Notes under the pieces: generated by a model
Database searches by the model: none
Told to the model about the DNA's origin: nothing
The model's input: only the letters and a program-made list of their open reading frames with translations
Source: an uncultured Litoreibacter sp.
Lineage (GTDB): Bacteria; Pseudomonadota; Alphaproteobacteria; Rhodobacterales; Rhodobacteraceae
Direction of reading: 5' to 3'
Assembly (NCBI RefSeq): GCF_947501785.1
Contig: NZ_CANMXB010000001.1
Location: 2,670,501-2,734,500, forward strand
Length of the DNA: 64,000 nt
In this document: one piece after another, positions 55,276-63,851 of the stretch
How positions within the stretch are numbered: the stretch's first letter is position 1
How the letters are laid out: each line of letters begins with the position of its first letter
Translations under genes and position numbers: made by a program

Positions 55276-55776
55276 CTAGGCAGTGCCGGCCGGAGCCGTA
55301 TTTTCGGCGGCCGCACGGCGGGCAAGCTCATTGCGGTAGAGCGCCAGGAAGTCGATGTTTTCCAGGTTAAGCGGCGGGAAGCCACCATCGCGGGTCACAT
55401 CAGAAACGATGCGGCGGATGAACGGGAACAACATGCGCGGGCATTCGATCAGCAGGAACGGGTGCAATTGATCATCCGGCACGTTCTCTACAAGGAAGAC
55501 ACCCGTATATTCCAGCTCCATCAGGAAGATCGGCTTGCCGCCTTCCTTGGTCTTTGCGCTCACTTCCAGCTTGACCGTGATGTCGTACTGATTGTCCTGC
55601 GCCCGCTTTTTAGCGTCGAGATTGACCTGAACCTGAATGTCAGGCGTGTTGTCGCCTTCGCCGAGGCCCTTTTGGGCGGCGATGTTTTCAAAGCTCATAT
55701 CCTTGATGAACTGAGCCACCACCTGCATCTTTGGTGGGGTTGGCTGCGCGGCGGCGGCGCCGTTTTCTTCGGCCAT
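55276..55776 (-). CDS. secB: Protein-export chaperone SecB
   Basis: 166-residue tetrameric cytosolic chaperone that keeps preproteins unfolded for SecA. It has QFIKDMSFENIAAQKGL near residue 20, ELEYTGVFLVENV around 85, LIECPRMLFPFIRRIVSDVTRDGGFPPL-like text around 107 and an Ala-rich tail. The size is normal. It converges on dnaQ across a terminator, and is 63 bp downstream of fxsA. Confidence 0.96.
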   Translation of the reverse strand: MAEENGAAAAQPTPPKMQVVAQFIKDMSFENIAAQKGLGEGDNTPDIQVQVNLDAKKRAQDNQYDITVKLEVSAKTKEGGKPIFLMELEYTGVFLVENVPDDQLHPFLLIECPRMLFPFIRRIVSDVTRDGGFPPLNLENIDFLALYRNELARRAAAENTAPAGTA

Positions 55777-55839
55777 TACGGGTCTCTCCTAAAGCGTCAA
55801 AATTCGTCCAGCCCCGCATAGCAGGTCAGGGGGTGGGCC

Positions 55840-56322
55840 TCAATGGCGAGTCCAACCTGACGGCGGACCCTTCGGGGCGTGGGTTGGCCCGTCATCCAGA
55901 TCAACAAAATCCCCGTCGATCACATCGCCGCCAGGGCTGTGCTGCGGGGGCGGACCTGCGTTCACAAAGCTTTGAACCTTGACGCGCGAGCGGATGGCAT
56001 GGAACAGCGCCAGCCGGATCGGCGGCACCAGCAGCGCAAAGCCAACGGCATCGGTGAAAAAGCCGGGTGTCAGCAGCAGCAGGCCGGAGGCGAGGATCAT
56101 CGCGCCATGGGCCAGGCTTTCCGTTGGGTCACGCAGATCGTTAAGGTTGCTCTTTATGTTGGACATCGCCTGCAACCCCTGCGCGCGCACCAGCCATGTC
56201 CCCATGATTGCGGTCAAAACGACGATCCCCAATGTGGGCCACAGCCCCAACCATCCGCCGACCTGAATGAACAGCGCGATCTCGATGATCGGGATGGTGA
56301 CAAAGAGCAGAAACAGCCACAT
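55840..56322 (-). CDS. fxsA: FxsA family membrane protein
   Basis: 160-residue inner-membrane protein of the FxsA family (cytoplasmic membrane protein linked to phage F exclusion suppression in E. coli; cellular role unclear). It has an N-terminal helix WLFLLFVTIPIIEIALFIQVGG, then VLTAIMGTWLVRAQGL, a further hydrophobic pair LASGLLLLTPGFFTDAVGFALLVP, and a Gly/Asp-rich tail. I use ATG 56322, which gives the family-like start; a 65-codon extension overlapping the next promoter is rejected. Divergent from the Tim44-like gene. Confidence 0.9.
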   Translation of the reverse strand: MWLFLLFVTIPIIEIALFIQVGGWLGLWPTLGIVVLTAIMGTWLVRAQGLQAMSNIKSNLNDLRDPTESLAHGAMILASGLLLLTPGFFTDAVGFALLVPPIRLALFHAIRSRVKVQSFVNAGPPPQHSPGGDVIDGDFVDLDDGPTHAPKGPPSGWTRH

Positions 56323-56434
56323 GGCCGCGAACCTCCGGTTATCGTTGTACTCAGGTGGACTTGTGCCCCCCTTGCACCTACATAAGGACACAACAGACGA
56401 AATTCCATTCCGCACCCCCCCTACAGAGGTATTA

Positions 56435-57103
56435 ATGAGCGGCAATATGATCGAACTCCTTGTTTTGGCCGGTATCGCGGTCTTCCTTATCCTGCGACTT
56501 AAGAATGTGCTTGGCACGCGAGAAGGCTTTGAGAAGCCGCCATTGCCGATGCCCGGTCAAAAAGACACCGCCTCGCAAGCGCGCGCCGGGTTTGAAGTCA
56601 TCGACGGCGGCCCCGACCGTGACATTACCGACCACGTGCCGGAAGACAGCTCTGCCGCGGACGCGCTTGGCAAGATGAAAGCGGCCGAGCCGTCTTTCAA
56701 CGTCGGCGATTTCCTTGGTGGCGCCAAAGGCGCGTATGAAATGATCCTGATGGCGTTTGAAAATGGCGACATCGACGATATCGCGCCGTTCCTGTCCAAG
56801 GACGTGTTCGACACCTTCCAGGAGGTGATCGACCTGCGCGAAAAAGAGGGGCTGTCGGTTGACGCCAACTTCGTGGGCGTGCGCGAAATGTCCCTGCTGG
56901 ACGCCGATTTCAACGAAGACACCAAAGAGGGCGAGCTGAAGATCCGCTTCGTGGGTGAGCTGACATCGGTGGTGCGCGACAGCGCTGGCGACATTGTCGA
57001 GGGTAACCTCAACGAGGTGAAGCGCCAGAAAGACATCTGGACGTTCGAGCGGATCATGGGCTCCGACAACCCCAACTGGCAGCTTGTCGCCACAGGCGAA
57101 TAG
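56435..57103 (+). CDS. Tim44/TimA domain membrane-anchored protein
   Basis: 222-residue protein with an N-terminal membrane anchor (IELLVLAGIAVFLILRLKNVL, residues 5-25) and a Tim44-like NTF2-fold domain (about 75-222; GAYEMILMAFENGDIDDIAPFLSKDVFDTF through VKRQKDIWTFERIMGSDNPNWQLVAT). This is the alphaproteobacterial relative of the mitochondrial import motor anchor; its bacterial job is not settled. AGAGGT precedes the ATG at 56435. It leads the Tim44-mltA-smr unit. Confidence 0.9.
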   Translation: MSGNMIELLVLAGIAVFLILRLKNVLGTREGFEKPPLPMPGQKDTASQARAGFEVIDGGPDRDITDHVPEDSSAADALGKMKAAEPSFNVGDFLGGAKGAYEMILMAFENGDIDDIAPFLSKDVFDTFQEVIDLREKEGLSVDANFVGVREMSLLDADFNEDTKEGELKIRFVGELTSVVRDSAGDIVEGNLNEVKRQKDIWTFERIMGSDNPNWQLVATGE

Positions 57104-57109
57104 GCGCGG

Positions 57110-58141
57110 ATGAGGGGGCTCAGATGGGCAGCGGCTTTCGCCATCGGGGCGCTTATGTCTGACCCCGCCCCCGCAGCGCCCACTTACGAAATATTGACCT
57201 TCGACCAGCTGGATGGCTGGGCGGAGGATGACCACCAGGCAGCGCTTGACGTGTTCCTTGAAACCTGCGCCGACATTGACGACCCCGAGTGGGGCTCGCT
57301 TTGCGCGCTTGCCACCAGCCAGCCCAACGCCCGCACCTTTTTCGAACTGTTCTTCCGCCCCGTGGTCATCAATGGCGAGCAGCCCGCGCTGTTCACCGGC
57401 TATTACGAGCCGGAGCTGAAAGGCTCCCGCTTTCGGGGTGGGCAGTACCAATACCCGCTCTACCGCAAGCCGCCCGAAATCCGGCCCGGAACCTCGTGGT
57501 TCACCCGCGAGGAGATCGAGGATCAGGGCCTTCTGAACGGGCGCGGCCTTGAGATTGTCTATATCAACGACCCGGTTGATGTGTTCTTCCTGCAGGTGCA
57601 GGGATCCGGCCGTGTCGCGTTGGAGGAAGGCGGGGCCATCCGCGTGGGCTACGGCGGCAAGAATGGGCGCAATTACAGCTCGATCGGGAAGGAGCTGGTC
57701 AGACGTGGCGTCTACGACGCGCATCAGGTTTCTGCCCAGCGCATCAAACAATGGGTGCGCAACAACCCCATCGAGGGCCGACAGCTGCTGCAACACAACG
57801 ACAGCTTCGTGTTTTTCCGGGAGGTCTCGGAAGTGCCCGCCGACAAAGGGCCGCTCGGTGCAATGAACAGGTCCATCACGCCGATGCGGTCCATTGCGGT
57901 GGACCCAGCGTTCACCAAACTTGGCGCGCCGGTCTGGATTGAAAAGGCAGGGCGCGACCCGCTGAAACGTTTGATGATCGCACAAGACACCGGCTCTGCC
58001 ATCAAGGGGGCGCAGCGGGCCGATATCTATTATGGCACCGGGGCGCAGGCTGGTGCGGCCGCGGGCACCATCAAGGACAAAGGCCGTCTTGTGGTGCTGA
58101 TGCCGATCCAGACCGCTTACGTCTTGGCGCCGGGTGGCTAA
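57110..58141 (+). CDS. mltA: Membrane-bound lytic murein transglycosylase A
   Basis: 343-residue peptidoglycan-cleaving enzyme with a short signal peptide (residues 1-22, ending PAPAA). The MltA domain has FTGYYEPELKGS (about 95), VFFLQVQGSGRVALEEGG (about 155), the YSSIGKELVRRG motif and the C-terminal 3D domain IAQDTGSAIKGAQRADIYYGTG with the catalytic Asp (about 295). No lipobox Cys is seen, unlike E. coli MltA. Starts 6 bp after the Tim44-like gene, and smr follows 3 bp later. Confidence 0.94.
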   Translation: MRGLRWAAAFAIGALMSDPAPAAPTYEILTFDQLDGWAEDDHQAALDVFLETCADIDDPEWGSLCALATSQPNARTFFELFFRPVVINGEQPALFTGYYEPELKGSRFRGGQYQYPLYRKPPEIRPGTSWFTREEIEDQGLLNGRGLEIVYINDPVDVFFLQVQGSGRVALEEGGAIRVGYGGKNGRNYSSIGKELVRRGVYDAHQVSAQRIKQWVRNNPIEGRQLLQHNDSFVFFREVSEVPADKGPLGAMNRSITPMRSIAVDPAFTKLGAPVWIEKAGRDPLKRLMIAQDTGSAIKGAQRADIYYGTGAQAGAAAGTIKDKGRLVVLMPIQTAYVLAPGG

Positions 58142-58144
58142 CCC

Positions 58145-58711
58145 ATGTCGCGCCGCAAACCCCGGGGGCTGAACCCCGACGAAAAAGAGCTCTGGTCCCG
58201 CGTGACCGAGACCGCCGTCCCCATCCGCACCTCCCAGACGCTGTTCGTTGACAAGCCCGTCACAGTACCGGCGCCAAAAACCGTTCCGACGAAACTGCAG
58301 AAATTCCAGATCGGTCAGAAAGCGAAGCCCACGCAAACCGCAGTGCCCGCGCCGCAAACGCCGGTTGCGATGGACAAGAAGGCATTTGGCAAAATGAAGC
58401 GCGGCAAGATCAGCCCGGACGCGACAATCGACCTGCACGGCATGACGCAGGAACAGGCGCACCCCGCCTTGGTCTCCACCATCCTGAACGCGCATGCGGC
58501 TGGCAAACGTTTGGTTTTGGTGGTCACGGGGAAGGGGAAGGTGCGCGACGACGGAGGCCCCATCCCCGTGCGCACTGGCATCCTAAAGCACGCGGTCCCC
58601 CAGTGGCTGCGTCAGGCCCCGCTGAATGCGGTGATCTTGCAGACCAACCAAGCCAGCCAAAACCACGGCGGGTCAGGGGCGCTGTATGTGTATTTGCGGC
58701 GGAAGCGATAA
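58145..58711 (+). CDS. Smr/MutS2 C-terminal domain protein
   Basis: 188-residue Smr-domain protein. A basic, Pro-rich N-terminal region (1-90) is followed by the Smr domain (about 95-188) with IDLHGMTQEQAHPAL (the LDLHG motif) and LVVTGKGK (GxGxG-like loop). Smr domains are nicking endonucleases acting on RNA or DNA, so a role in RNA or DNA metabolism is likely but undefined. The last 90 bp (58622-58711) are repeated in diverged form at 59019-59105. Confidence 0.9.
   Translation: MSRRKPRGLNPDEKELWSRVTETAVPIRTSQTLFVDKPVTVPAPKTVPTKLQKFQIGQKAKPTQTAVPAPQTPVAMDKKAFGKMKRGKISPDATIDLHGMTQEQAHPALVSTILNAHAAGKRLVLVVTGKGKVRDDGGPIPVRTGILKHAVPQWLRQAPLNAVILQTNQASQNHGGSGALYVYLRRKR
58622..58711 (+). repeat. 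smr 3' end, copy A of a direct repeat
   Basis: The final 30 codons of smr, including its stop. It matches copy B (59019-59105) with about 10 differences over the last 72 bp and a one-codon gap; most differences are synonymous. It bounds a 307-bp insertion carrying the 95-residue gene. Confidence 0.85.
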
Positions 58712-58734
58712 GTCATGTTAGCAGGAGGCGCAGT

Positions 58735-59022
58735 TTGGACGCCCTAAAGGACTACATTCTTTCTTACGACGAAGATGTCTTCGATGATTTCGGGCCTGAT
58801 GAGACAGGAGTAATCGAGGGTGTCGTCACACATTTCTATTTGCCGAACCTCGCGGATGCTCTTCATCAGATCGATAAGTTGATTGAGAGCGAAAATACTG
58901 CAGCGCTAAAGCGAGCTTTCGCGGCCAATACACAGATTGACCTTTCCTTTGGGCTACCACTTCTGGAAGCGGCTAAGCTGCATTCGAAATACATGGCAAT
59001 CAAACTAAACAGCCAGAATTGA
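58735..59022 (+). CDS. Small acidic hypothetical protein
   Basis: 95 residues, family not recognised. The start is TTG 58735, chosen because a perfect AGGAGG (58723-58728) sits 6 bp upstream; an upstream extension would read through smr in another frame. It is acidic at the N-terminus (SYDEDVFDDFGPDE), predicted all-helical with no signal peptide or membrane segment, and is likely cytosolic. Base composition is more AT-rich than its neighbours, and it lies between two copies of the smr 3' end, so it is probably an acquired gene. Size, acidity and islet context would suit a small immunity or antitoxin-like protein, but this is a guess. Confidence 0.65.
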   Translation: MDALKDYILSYDEDVFDDFGPDETGVIEGVVTHFYLPNLADALHQIDKLIESENTAALKRAFAANTQIDLSFGLPLLEAAKLHSKYMAIKLNSQN

Positions 59023-59105
59023 ACGGGATTTTGCAGACCAACCAAGCCAACCAAAACTACGGCGGGAGTGGTGCGTTGTATGTGTATTTGAGGCGGAGGC
59101 GGTGA
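59019..59105 (+). pseudogene. Displaced second copy of the smr 3' end (copy B)
   Basis: Encodes LNGILQTNQANQNYGGSGAL then YVYLRRRR and a TGA stop, i.e. the C-terminus of the Smr protein with S-to-N, H-to-Y and K-to-R changes and one codon fewer. No start codon or upstream smr sequence accompanies it. The mostly synonymous differences show it came from a functional, diverged smr allele. It is not translated as a gene now. Confidence 0.85.
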
Positions 59106-59114
59106 GACAAACTT

Positions 59115-59135
59115 AAGCCGAGCCAGCTTCGGCTT
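59115..59135 (+). terminator. Stem-loop after the smr remnant
   Basis: AAGCCGA (59115-59121) and TCGGCTT (59129-59135) form a 7-bp stem with a 7-nt loop, 10 bp after the copy B stop. It may be the original transcription terminator of the Tim44-mltA-smr operon; there is no strong T-tract. Confidence 0.4.
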
Positions 59136-59214
59136 GATTCCGAGCCAATCAGCGCATTGAAGCTACAATTAAACTTGCTGTAATTGCCTTCCAGTTTGTT
59201 GGTATTGAGTTACT

Positions 59215-59568
59215 ATGTTTCTCATACGCTTTTCAAAATCGATCAACCGAGCGCTGATACGATCCTTTGATCAAAGCCGCCTAAGCTATATATTTTTTGT
59301 ATTTCCAGTTTATCAATTGACGGCTTTAGTCGGTATTGCTGCAATTTTTTTAGCTTTTGAGGCGACTGAATCAGCTTCAATATTCTTGCTCATTGGACTG
59401 ATATTAGCGGTCTTCGTAGGTATTCCACTCCTACTTAGCTGGCATCTTTCATGTCTTCTAGTTGCGTTTGGGTACTTTGACTTCCTTGCGGGAATAGGGC
59501 TTCCCTTCACGAAGTGGCCAGCAAAACAACTTGAGGATAGCGTGAAGTTCTTCAGGAAAACGGAATAG
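59215..59568 (+). CDS. Hypothetical small membrane protein, low GC
   Basis: 117 residues, not recognised. It has two strong hydrophobic segments (about 28-52 and 55-78) and a third weaker one (80-97), with a basic N-terminus (FSKSINRALIRSFDQSR), so it is probably an inner-membrane protein. The coding sequence is markedly AT-rich compared with neighbours and uses ATA and TTT runs, suggesting recent acquisition. The ribosome binding site is weak. It lies just beyond the displaced smr fragment and converges on the MFS gene. Confidence 0.5.
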   Translation: MFLIRFSKSINRALIRSFDQSRLSYIFFVFPVYQLTALVGIAAIFLAFEATESASIFLLIGLILAVFVGIPLLLSWHLSCLLVAFGYFDFLAGIGLPFTKWPAKQLEDSVKFFRKTE

Positions 59569-59622
59569 ACTGCTGTATTCAGCCAACTCACAAGAAATTT
59601 ACAATCCGTCCCCTGCGTCTCG

Positions 59623-60843
59623 TCAAATCCTAACCAACCCGCGTTCCGCCTTCCAAATCCCCACAAACGTCATCCCCGCCGCAATCAAAAAATACAAAGA
59701 CACCCACGCCATCTGGTCGGAATAGTTCATCCCTGCGTCAATCACCCAACCCGTCAGCCCCGGCCCGATGGCGGACCCCAGCACCATCACGGCGGTGGCC
59801 ATGGCTTTGATGGACCCAAGGTTGCGCGTGCCGAAATACTCGGCCCAGAAGGCGGAGGGCGCGGTGGCGTTCATGCCGCTGGAAACGCCGAACAGGACCA
59901 CTCCGATAACAGCCCCCAGCATCGTCGCGGTGGCGGAGAAGATGAAGAACCCGACCGCCACGGGGATCAGCAGGACCGGCAACACGCGGCCCGCGCCGAA
60001 GCGGTCGATGGCGAAGCCTGCGATAACAGAAATGATGGTGGAGGTCACCGTGTAGACGGGGAACAGGCTAACCATTTGCAGATGCGTCCAGCCTTTGACC
60101 TCGGCCAGATGCACCTGGTGGAAGAAGAACGCGGTGCCGAATGTGGACGGGCCTATGAGCAACGGGACCAGCAGCCAGAACAGCCAATGGCGCAGCACCT
60201 CGTTTCGGGTCCAGTGTTTGCCGCCTAGGCCGACTGCTTGGTTTTCTTCCGCCACGGCTTGCGGCGTGCGTTCGGCTTTCAGCAGCATCAGCATGATCGG
60301 CAGCAGCGCCAAAGCCGCCATGGCAGAGATGCCCCACGACCAGCGCCAGCCGATGAACCCCAGCGCGGAGACGAAGATAAGCGGCAGCAGCGCCTCCCCA
60401 ACCAGATAGCCGAAAGACGCAATCGCCAAGGCGCGGCCCCGCGCCGCGACGTACCAGCGCGCCATAGACACCGCCGCCAGATGCGACAGCATGCCCTGAC
60501 CCATCAACCGCAACGCAAATACGGCCAATGGCAGCAGCCAGACCGAGTTGTTGATGGACATGAATGCACAGGCCGCGACCATGCCGCCCAACACAATGCC
60601 GCCTAGACGGCGCACGCGGAAGCGGTCGGTCAACGCGCCCGCCCAGACCATCACGGCGGCGGAGGCCAGCGTGCCCACCATATAGATCGCGCCCCAACGC
60701 CCGTGGGTCAGGTCAAACTCCGCCATGATCTCGCCTGCGAAGATCGAGATGAAGAAGGTTTGACCAAAACAGGATGCGAAGGTCAGCAGGAAGCCCGCTG
60801 ACAGGAATTTGAGGTTGTCGCGGATGAACTGAAGCGTGCCCAT
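59623..60843 (-). CDS. MFS transporter
   Basis: 406-residue major facilitator with about 12 hydrophobic helices. It has the loop 2-3 signature GALTDRFRVRRLGG (about 75) and its counterpart GFAIDRFGAGRVLP in the second half, plus SSGMNATAPSAFWAEYFGTRNLGS around 325 as in oxalate/formate- or monocarboxylate-like transporters. Substrate unknown. I prefer ATG 60843 (MGTLQFIRDNLK) over a GTG six codons upstream; the choice is weak. A single-gene unit downstream of hslU. Confidence 0.85.
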   Translation of the reverse strand: MGTLQFIRDNLKFLSAGFLLTFASCFGQTFFISIFAGEIMAEFDLTHGRWGAIYMVGTLASAAVMVWAGALTDRFRVRRLGGIVLGGMVAACAFMSINNSVWLLPLAVFALRLMGQGMLSHLAAVSMARWYVAARGRALAIASFGYLVGEALLPLIFVSALGFIGWRWSWGISAMAALALLPIMLMLLKAERTPQAVAEENQAVGLGGKHWTRNEVLRHWLFWLLVPLLIGPSTFGTAFFFHQVHLAEVKGWTHLQMVSLFPVYTVTSTIISVIAGFAIDRFGAGRVLPVLLIPVAVGFFIFSATATMLGAVIGVVLFGVSSGMNATAPSAFWAEYFGTRNLGSIKAMATAVMVLGSAIGPGLTGWVIDAGMNYSDQMAWVSLYFLIAAGMTFVGIWKAERGLVRI

Positions 60844-60903
60844 CCATCCGCTATAGCTCACCCATCCAGGGCCCGATAGCGCCGTTTTTCCGCGTGGGAG
60901 CTT

Positions 60904-62211
60904 CTACAAAACGTAGCGGCTGACGTCAGCTGATCGGCTAAGCTCGCCCAGATTGGTTTCGACAAACTTGGCGTCGACCACAATCTCTTCCCCCGCGCGG
61001 TCGGGGGCTGTGAAGGACAGTTCCTCGAAGACACGCTCGATCACAGTGTAGAGCCTGCGCGCCCCGATGTTTTCCACGGATTGGTTGACCTCCGCCGCGA
61101 TCTTGGCAAGCGCCTTGATCCCGTCGGGGGTGAAGGAGACCACGACCTCCTCCGTCTTCATCAGGGCGGTGTATTGCAGCGTCAGCGCGTTGTCTGTCTC
61201 CGTCAGGATGCGCACAAAATCGTCCTCCGTCAGCGCTCTGAGTTCCACCCGGATTGGCAGGCGGCCCTGTAGTTCCGGCAGCAGGTCGGACGGCTTGGCG
61301 ATATGAAACGCGCCGGAGGCGATGAACAGCACGTGGTCGGTTTTGACAGGGCCGTGTTTCGTGGACACCGTCGTTCCCTCGATCAGAGGCAGCAGATCGC
61401 GCTGCACCCCCTCACGCGAGACATCGCCGCCCTTGGCATCGGTGCGGGCGCAGACCTTGTCGATCTCATCGAGGAACACGATCCCGTTTTGCTCAACGGC
61501 CTCAATTGCGGCAAGCTTCACCTTTTCGTCGTCCAGCAGCTTGTCTGCCTCATCGGCGATCAGCAGGCCGTAGCTTTCTTTGACAGTGGTCTTCACCTTC
61601 TTGGTGCGGCCACCCATTTTACCAAAAATCTCGCCCAGGTTCATCATCCCGCCGCCGCCCATATTGGGCTGGCCGGGGATTTCCATTGCGCCGAAGGGGT
61701 TGGAGGTGTCGGCCAATTCCAGCTCGATCTCTTTGTCGTCCAGCAGGCCGTCGCGCAGCTTCTTGCGGAACATGTCGCGCGTTTGTTCACGGGCGCCTTC
61801 GCCGGCGAGGGCTTCGATCACGCGGGTCTCTGCAGCCTCGTGCGCCGTCGATTTCACGTCCTCGCGCATGTGTTCGCGGGTCATCACGATGGCGGCGTCC
61901 ACCAGATCGCGGATGATCTGTTCCACGTCGCGGCCGACATATCCGACCTCGGTGAATTTGGTGGCCTCGACCTTCAGGAACGGCGCGCGGGCGAGTTTGG
62001 CCAGACGGCGGGAAATTTCGGTTTTGCCGACGCCCGTGGGCCCGATCATCAGGATGTTCTTGGGGTAGACCTCATCGCGCAGGTCATCGCCCAGCTGTTT
62101 GCGCCGCCACCGGTTGCGGAGCGCCACGGCAACGGCGCGTTTGGCGTCTTTCTGGCCGATGATGAAACGGTCCAATTCAGAGACGATTTCGCGCGGGGTC
62201 AGGTCTGTCAC
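60904..62211 (-). CDS. hslU: ATP-dependent protease ATPase subunit HslU
   Basis: 435-residue AAA+ unfoldase that feeds substrates to the HslV peptidase (ClpQY). It has [33 protein letters not shown] at the N-terminus, Walker [16 protein letters not shown] (about 55), [15 protein letters not shown] (pore Tyr region), Walker [13 protein letters not shown] and the C-terminal SADVSRYVL that docks in HslV. Start is GTG 62211. hslV, normally adjacent, lies 1.6 kb away with two genes in between. A possible RpoH promoter is upstream. Confidence 0.98.
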   Translation of the reverse strand: MTDLTPREIVSELDRFIIGQKDAKRAVAVALRNRWRRKQLGDDLRDEVYPKNILMIGPTGVGKTEISRRLAKLARAPFLKVEATKFTEVGYVGRDVEQIIRDLVDAAIVMTREHMREDVKSTAHEAAETRVIEALAGEGAREQTRDMFRKKLRDGLLDDKEIELELADTSNPFGAMEIPGQPNMGGGGMMNLGEIFGKMGGRTKKVKTTVKESYGLLIADEADKLLDDEKVKLAAIEAVEQNGIVFLDEIDKVCARTDAKGGDVSREGVQRDLLPLIEGTTVSTKHGPVKTDHVLFIASGAFHIAKPSDLLPELQGRLPIRVELRALTEDDFVRILTETDNALTLQYTALMKTEEVVVSFTPDGIKALAKIAAEVNQSVENIGARRLYTVIERVFEELSFTAPDRAGEEIVVDAKFVETNLGELSRSADVSRYVL

Positions 62212-62242
62212 AGATCAGGTCTTTCGTTAACTCAAGTTGACC

Positions 62243-62273
62243 TAGACTTATGGGTTGGCGGGGGAAACACAAG
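62243..62273 (-). promoter_or_regulatory. Possible RpoH-type promoter of hslU
   Basis: On the minus strand CTTGTGT begins at 62273, and 15 bp after its CTTG lies CCCATAAG (62254-62247). It resembles the heat-shock CTTGAAA / CCCCAT pattern but fits the alphaproteobacterial CYTATNT form less well. It would give hslU a promoter of its own, needed because it is cut off from hslV. Confidence 0.3.
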
Positions 62274-62377
62274 CCTTGCGCTCACCGGCTATGACGTTTC
62301 CGTGTAAGGGGCTATGCGGGGCGGTTGAAAATGCTCAATACTCCCCCCAATTGACGCGAGAGCTAAGGAGATTCCGC

Positions 62378-62755
62378 ATGACCACCCGCCGCACCGTACT
62401 TCAGGGCTTTGCAGCCCTTTCCGCATTGGCCGCTGCGCCAGCCGCTTTCGCCGGTGGCCATGGTCGCCTGGGCAAATTCAAAGGCGCAAGCAACCACATC
62501 ACCACAGGCACGGCCGAGATTGCCGACGGCAAAGTGAACCTGCTGGGTGACTTTACCTTCGATGGCGCGCCTGATCCGAAGATTGCGCTGGGCAAGGACG
62601 GGTATGATCCCAAGACGCTGATGGGCCTTTTGAAGTCCAACAAGGGTGCATCCAGCTACACCATTCCTGCCGGCGTCAACCCCGACGACTACAACGAGGT
62701 TTGGGTCTGGTGCGAAAAGTTCAACGTGCCTTTGGGCGTCGCCAAACTGAACTAA
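62378..62755 (+). CDS. Tat-exported DM13-domain protein
   Basis: 125-residue periplasmic protein. The N-terminus has a twin-arginine signal (TTRRTVLQGFAALSALAAAPAAFA). The rest is one DM13 domain (GASNHITTGTAEIADGKVNLLGDF, then SYTIPAGVNPDDYNEVWVWCEKFNVPLGVAKL) with the single conserved Cys in VWVWCEKF. DM13 domains are proposed to be redox-related in eukaryotes; the bacterial function is unknown. Tat export hints at folding or cofactor binding before export. AAGGAG (62365-62370) precedes the ATG at 62378; an upstream TTG frame is rejected. It sits between hslU and the membrane protein gene, opposite in strand. Confidence 0.85.
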   Translation: MTTRRTVLQGFAALSALAAAPAAFAGGHGRLGKFKGASNHITTGTAEIADGKVNLLGDFTFDGAPDPKIALGKDGYDPKTLMGLLKSNKGASSYTIPAGVNPDDYNEVWVWCEKFNVPLGVAKLN

Positions 62756-62756
62756 G

Positions 62757-63851
62757 CTATTCGGAGACCGCCAGCCCCGCCGCGTAGGGTGGCAGGCGGT
62801 CTTTGCCCGGAAAGTCAGGCAGCGCGCCCATAATCGCGGCGCGCGCCTGCGTCCAGAACGCGCCGAGCGCGGTGACAAACACCCCAAGAACCAAAGTTGT
62901 TATGACAGGTGCCCAATCGGTGCCGGTGTCCCCGATGGCCTGCGCAATCAGGAGCCCCATGTAGATCAGCCCAGCGGTCAGGAAGCTGCGGCGGTCGATG
63001 ATGACGGCGAGTAGGGTGAAGAGGGTCAGAACGATGATTGCGATGACTGTGCCTATGCCGCCCATCGTATAGTTGGACATCACCAACGTATTGACGAGCG
63101 CTGGGGCGGCGAGGATGTGGAGCCAGAATGCGGTTGACGCGTAGCGGCTGACACGGTGCGGGTCCTTGGTATCGAAGTAGAGTGCGGCGATGAAGGCGAG
63201 CGTGCCGAAGATCAGCGTTCCGACAGCCATGAATGGGCTATTCTGCAGGTCAAAGTACCGCGTGATCCCAAGCCAATCGAGCAGCGTATTGGTTGACCTA
63301 TAGGTCACGGGCTGTGGGGGCTCAAAGATATTGACGACGCCCGTGATGGCCATCAGGCCGAAGACGCCAAAGACGAACATGGCGAATGGAAGCCGAAACA
63401 CCCGGTAGTAAAGGGCTATTGCAAACATCCCGGCCACCCCCATGTAGAGCGCACCGTTGTCGCTTTCGGGAATAACCACACCAACAAGGACCATGAGGCC
63501 CCGACCGAACGCGATGCAAAGCGCAATCGACGGAAGCGTCATGCGACGTTGCTTTGTGAAATACAGCGCAAGACCCACAGCAAGCGCCATCATCACCACA
63601 GGGAGCAACGCCACGTCGCCGAATAACGCGGTTAGCCCTACAAAGCCTGCCATGAGCAGAGCGAGGCCAACTGTGACGAAGATTTCCGCGAAGCCTTTGA
63701 ACAGCTCAAACGGCTCATCATCGCCAACCATGTTGGCGCGGTAGCCCATGCGTTGGTCGGACAGGGTTTGAAGCGATACCGCCTGCGCTTCGTCAATCAC
63801 GCCGGAGGCGACGGCCGCGCGCAGATCGTCGCGGGTGACACCTTCAGCCAT
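62757..63851 (-). CDS. Polytopic membrane protein of unknown function
   Basis: 364 residues with a soluble N-terminal region (1-60; [25 protein letters not shown], a pattern seen at the start of DUF2157-type membrane proteins) and about ten hydrophobic helices. No catalytic motif is visible. Its ATG (63849-63851) overlaps the end of hslV by 8 bp, so it is cotranscribed with hslV. It converges on the DM13 gene with 1 bp between them. The link to HslV is only positional. Confidence 0.75.
   Translation of the reverse strand: MAEGVTRDDLRAAVASGVIDEAQAVSLQTLSDQRMGYRANMVGDDEPFELFKGFAEIFVTVGLALLMAGFVGLTALFGDVALLPVVMMALAVGLALYFTKQRRMTLPSIALCIAFGRGLMVLVGVVIPESDNGALYMGVAGMFAIALYYRVFRLPFAMFVFGVFGLMAITGVVNIFEPPQPVTYRSTNTLLDWLGITRYFDLQNSPFMAVGTLIFGTLAFIAALYFDTKDPHRVSRYASTAFWLHILAAPALVNTLVMSNYTMGGIGTVIAIIVLTLFTLLAVIIDRRSFLTAGLIYMGLLIAQAIGDTGTDWAPVITTLVLGVFVTALGAFWTQARAAIMGALPDFPGKDRLPPYAAGLAVSE

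Noticed and set aside
56432-58495. 687-residue open frame on the minus strand
   Set aside because: It is antisense to three well-recognised genes (Tim44-like, mltA, smr). Long antisense frames are common in high-GC DNA, and its translation resembles no protein.
61303-62307. 334-residue open frame on the plus strand
   Set aside because: Antisense to hslU; no ribosome binding site and no recognisable motif.
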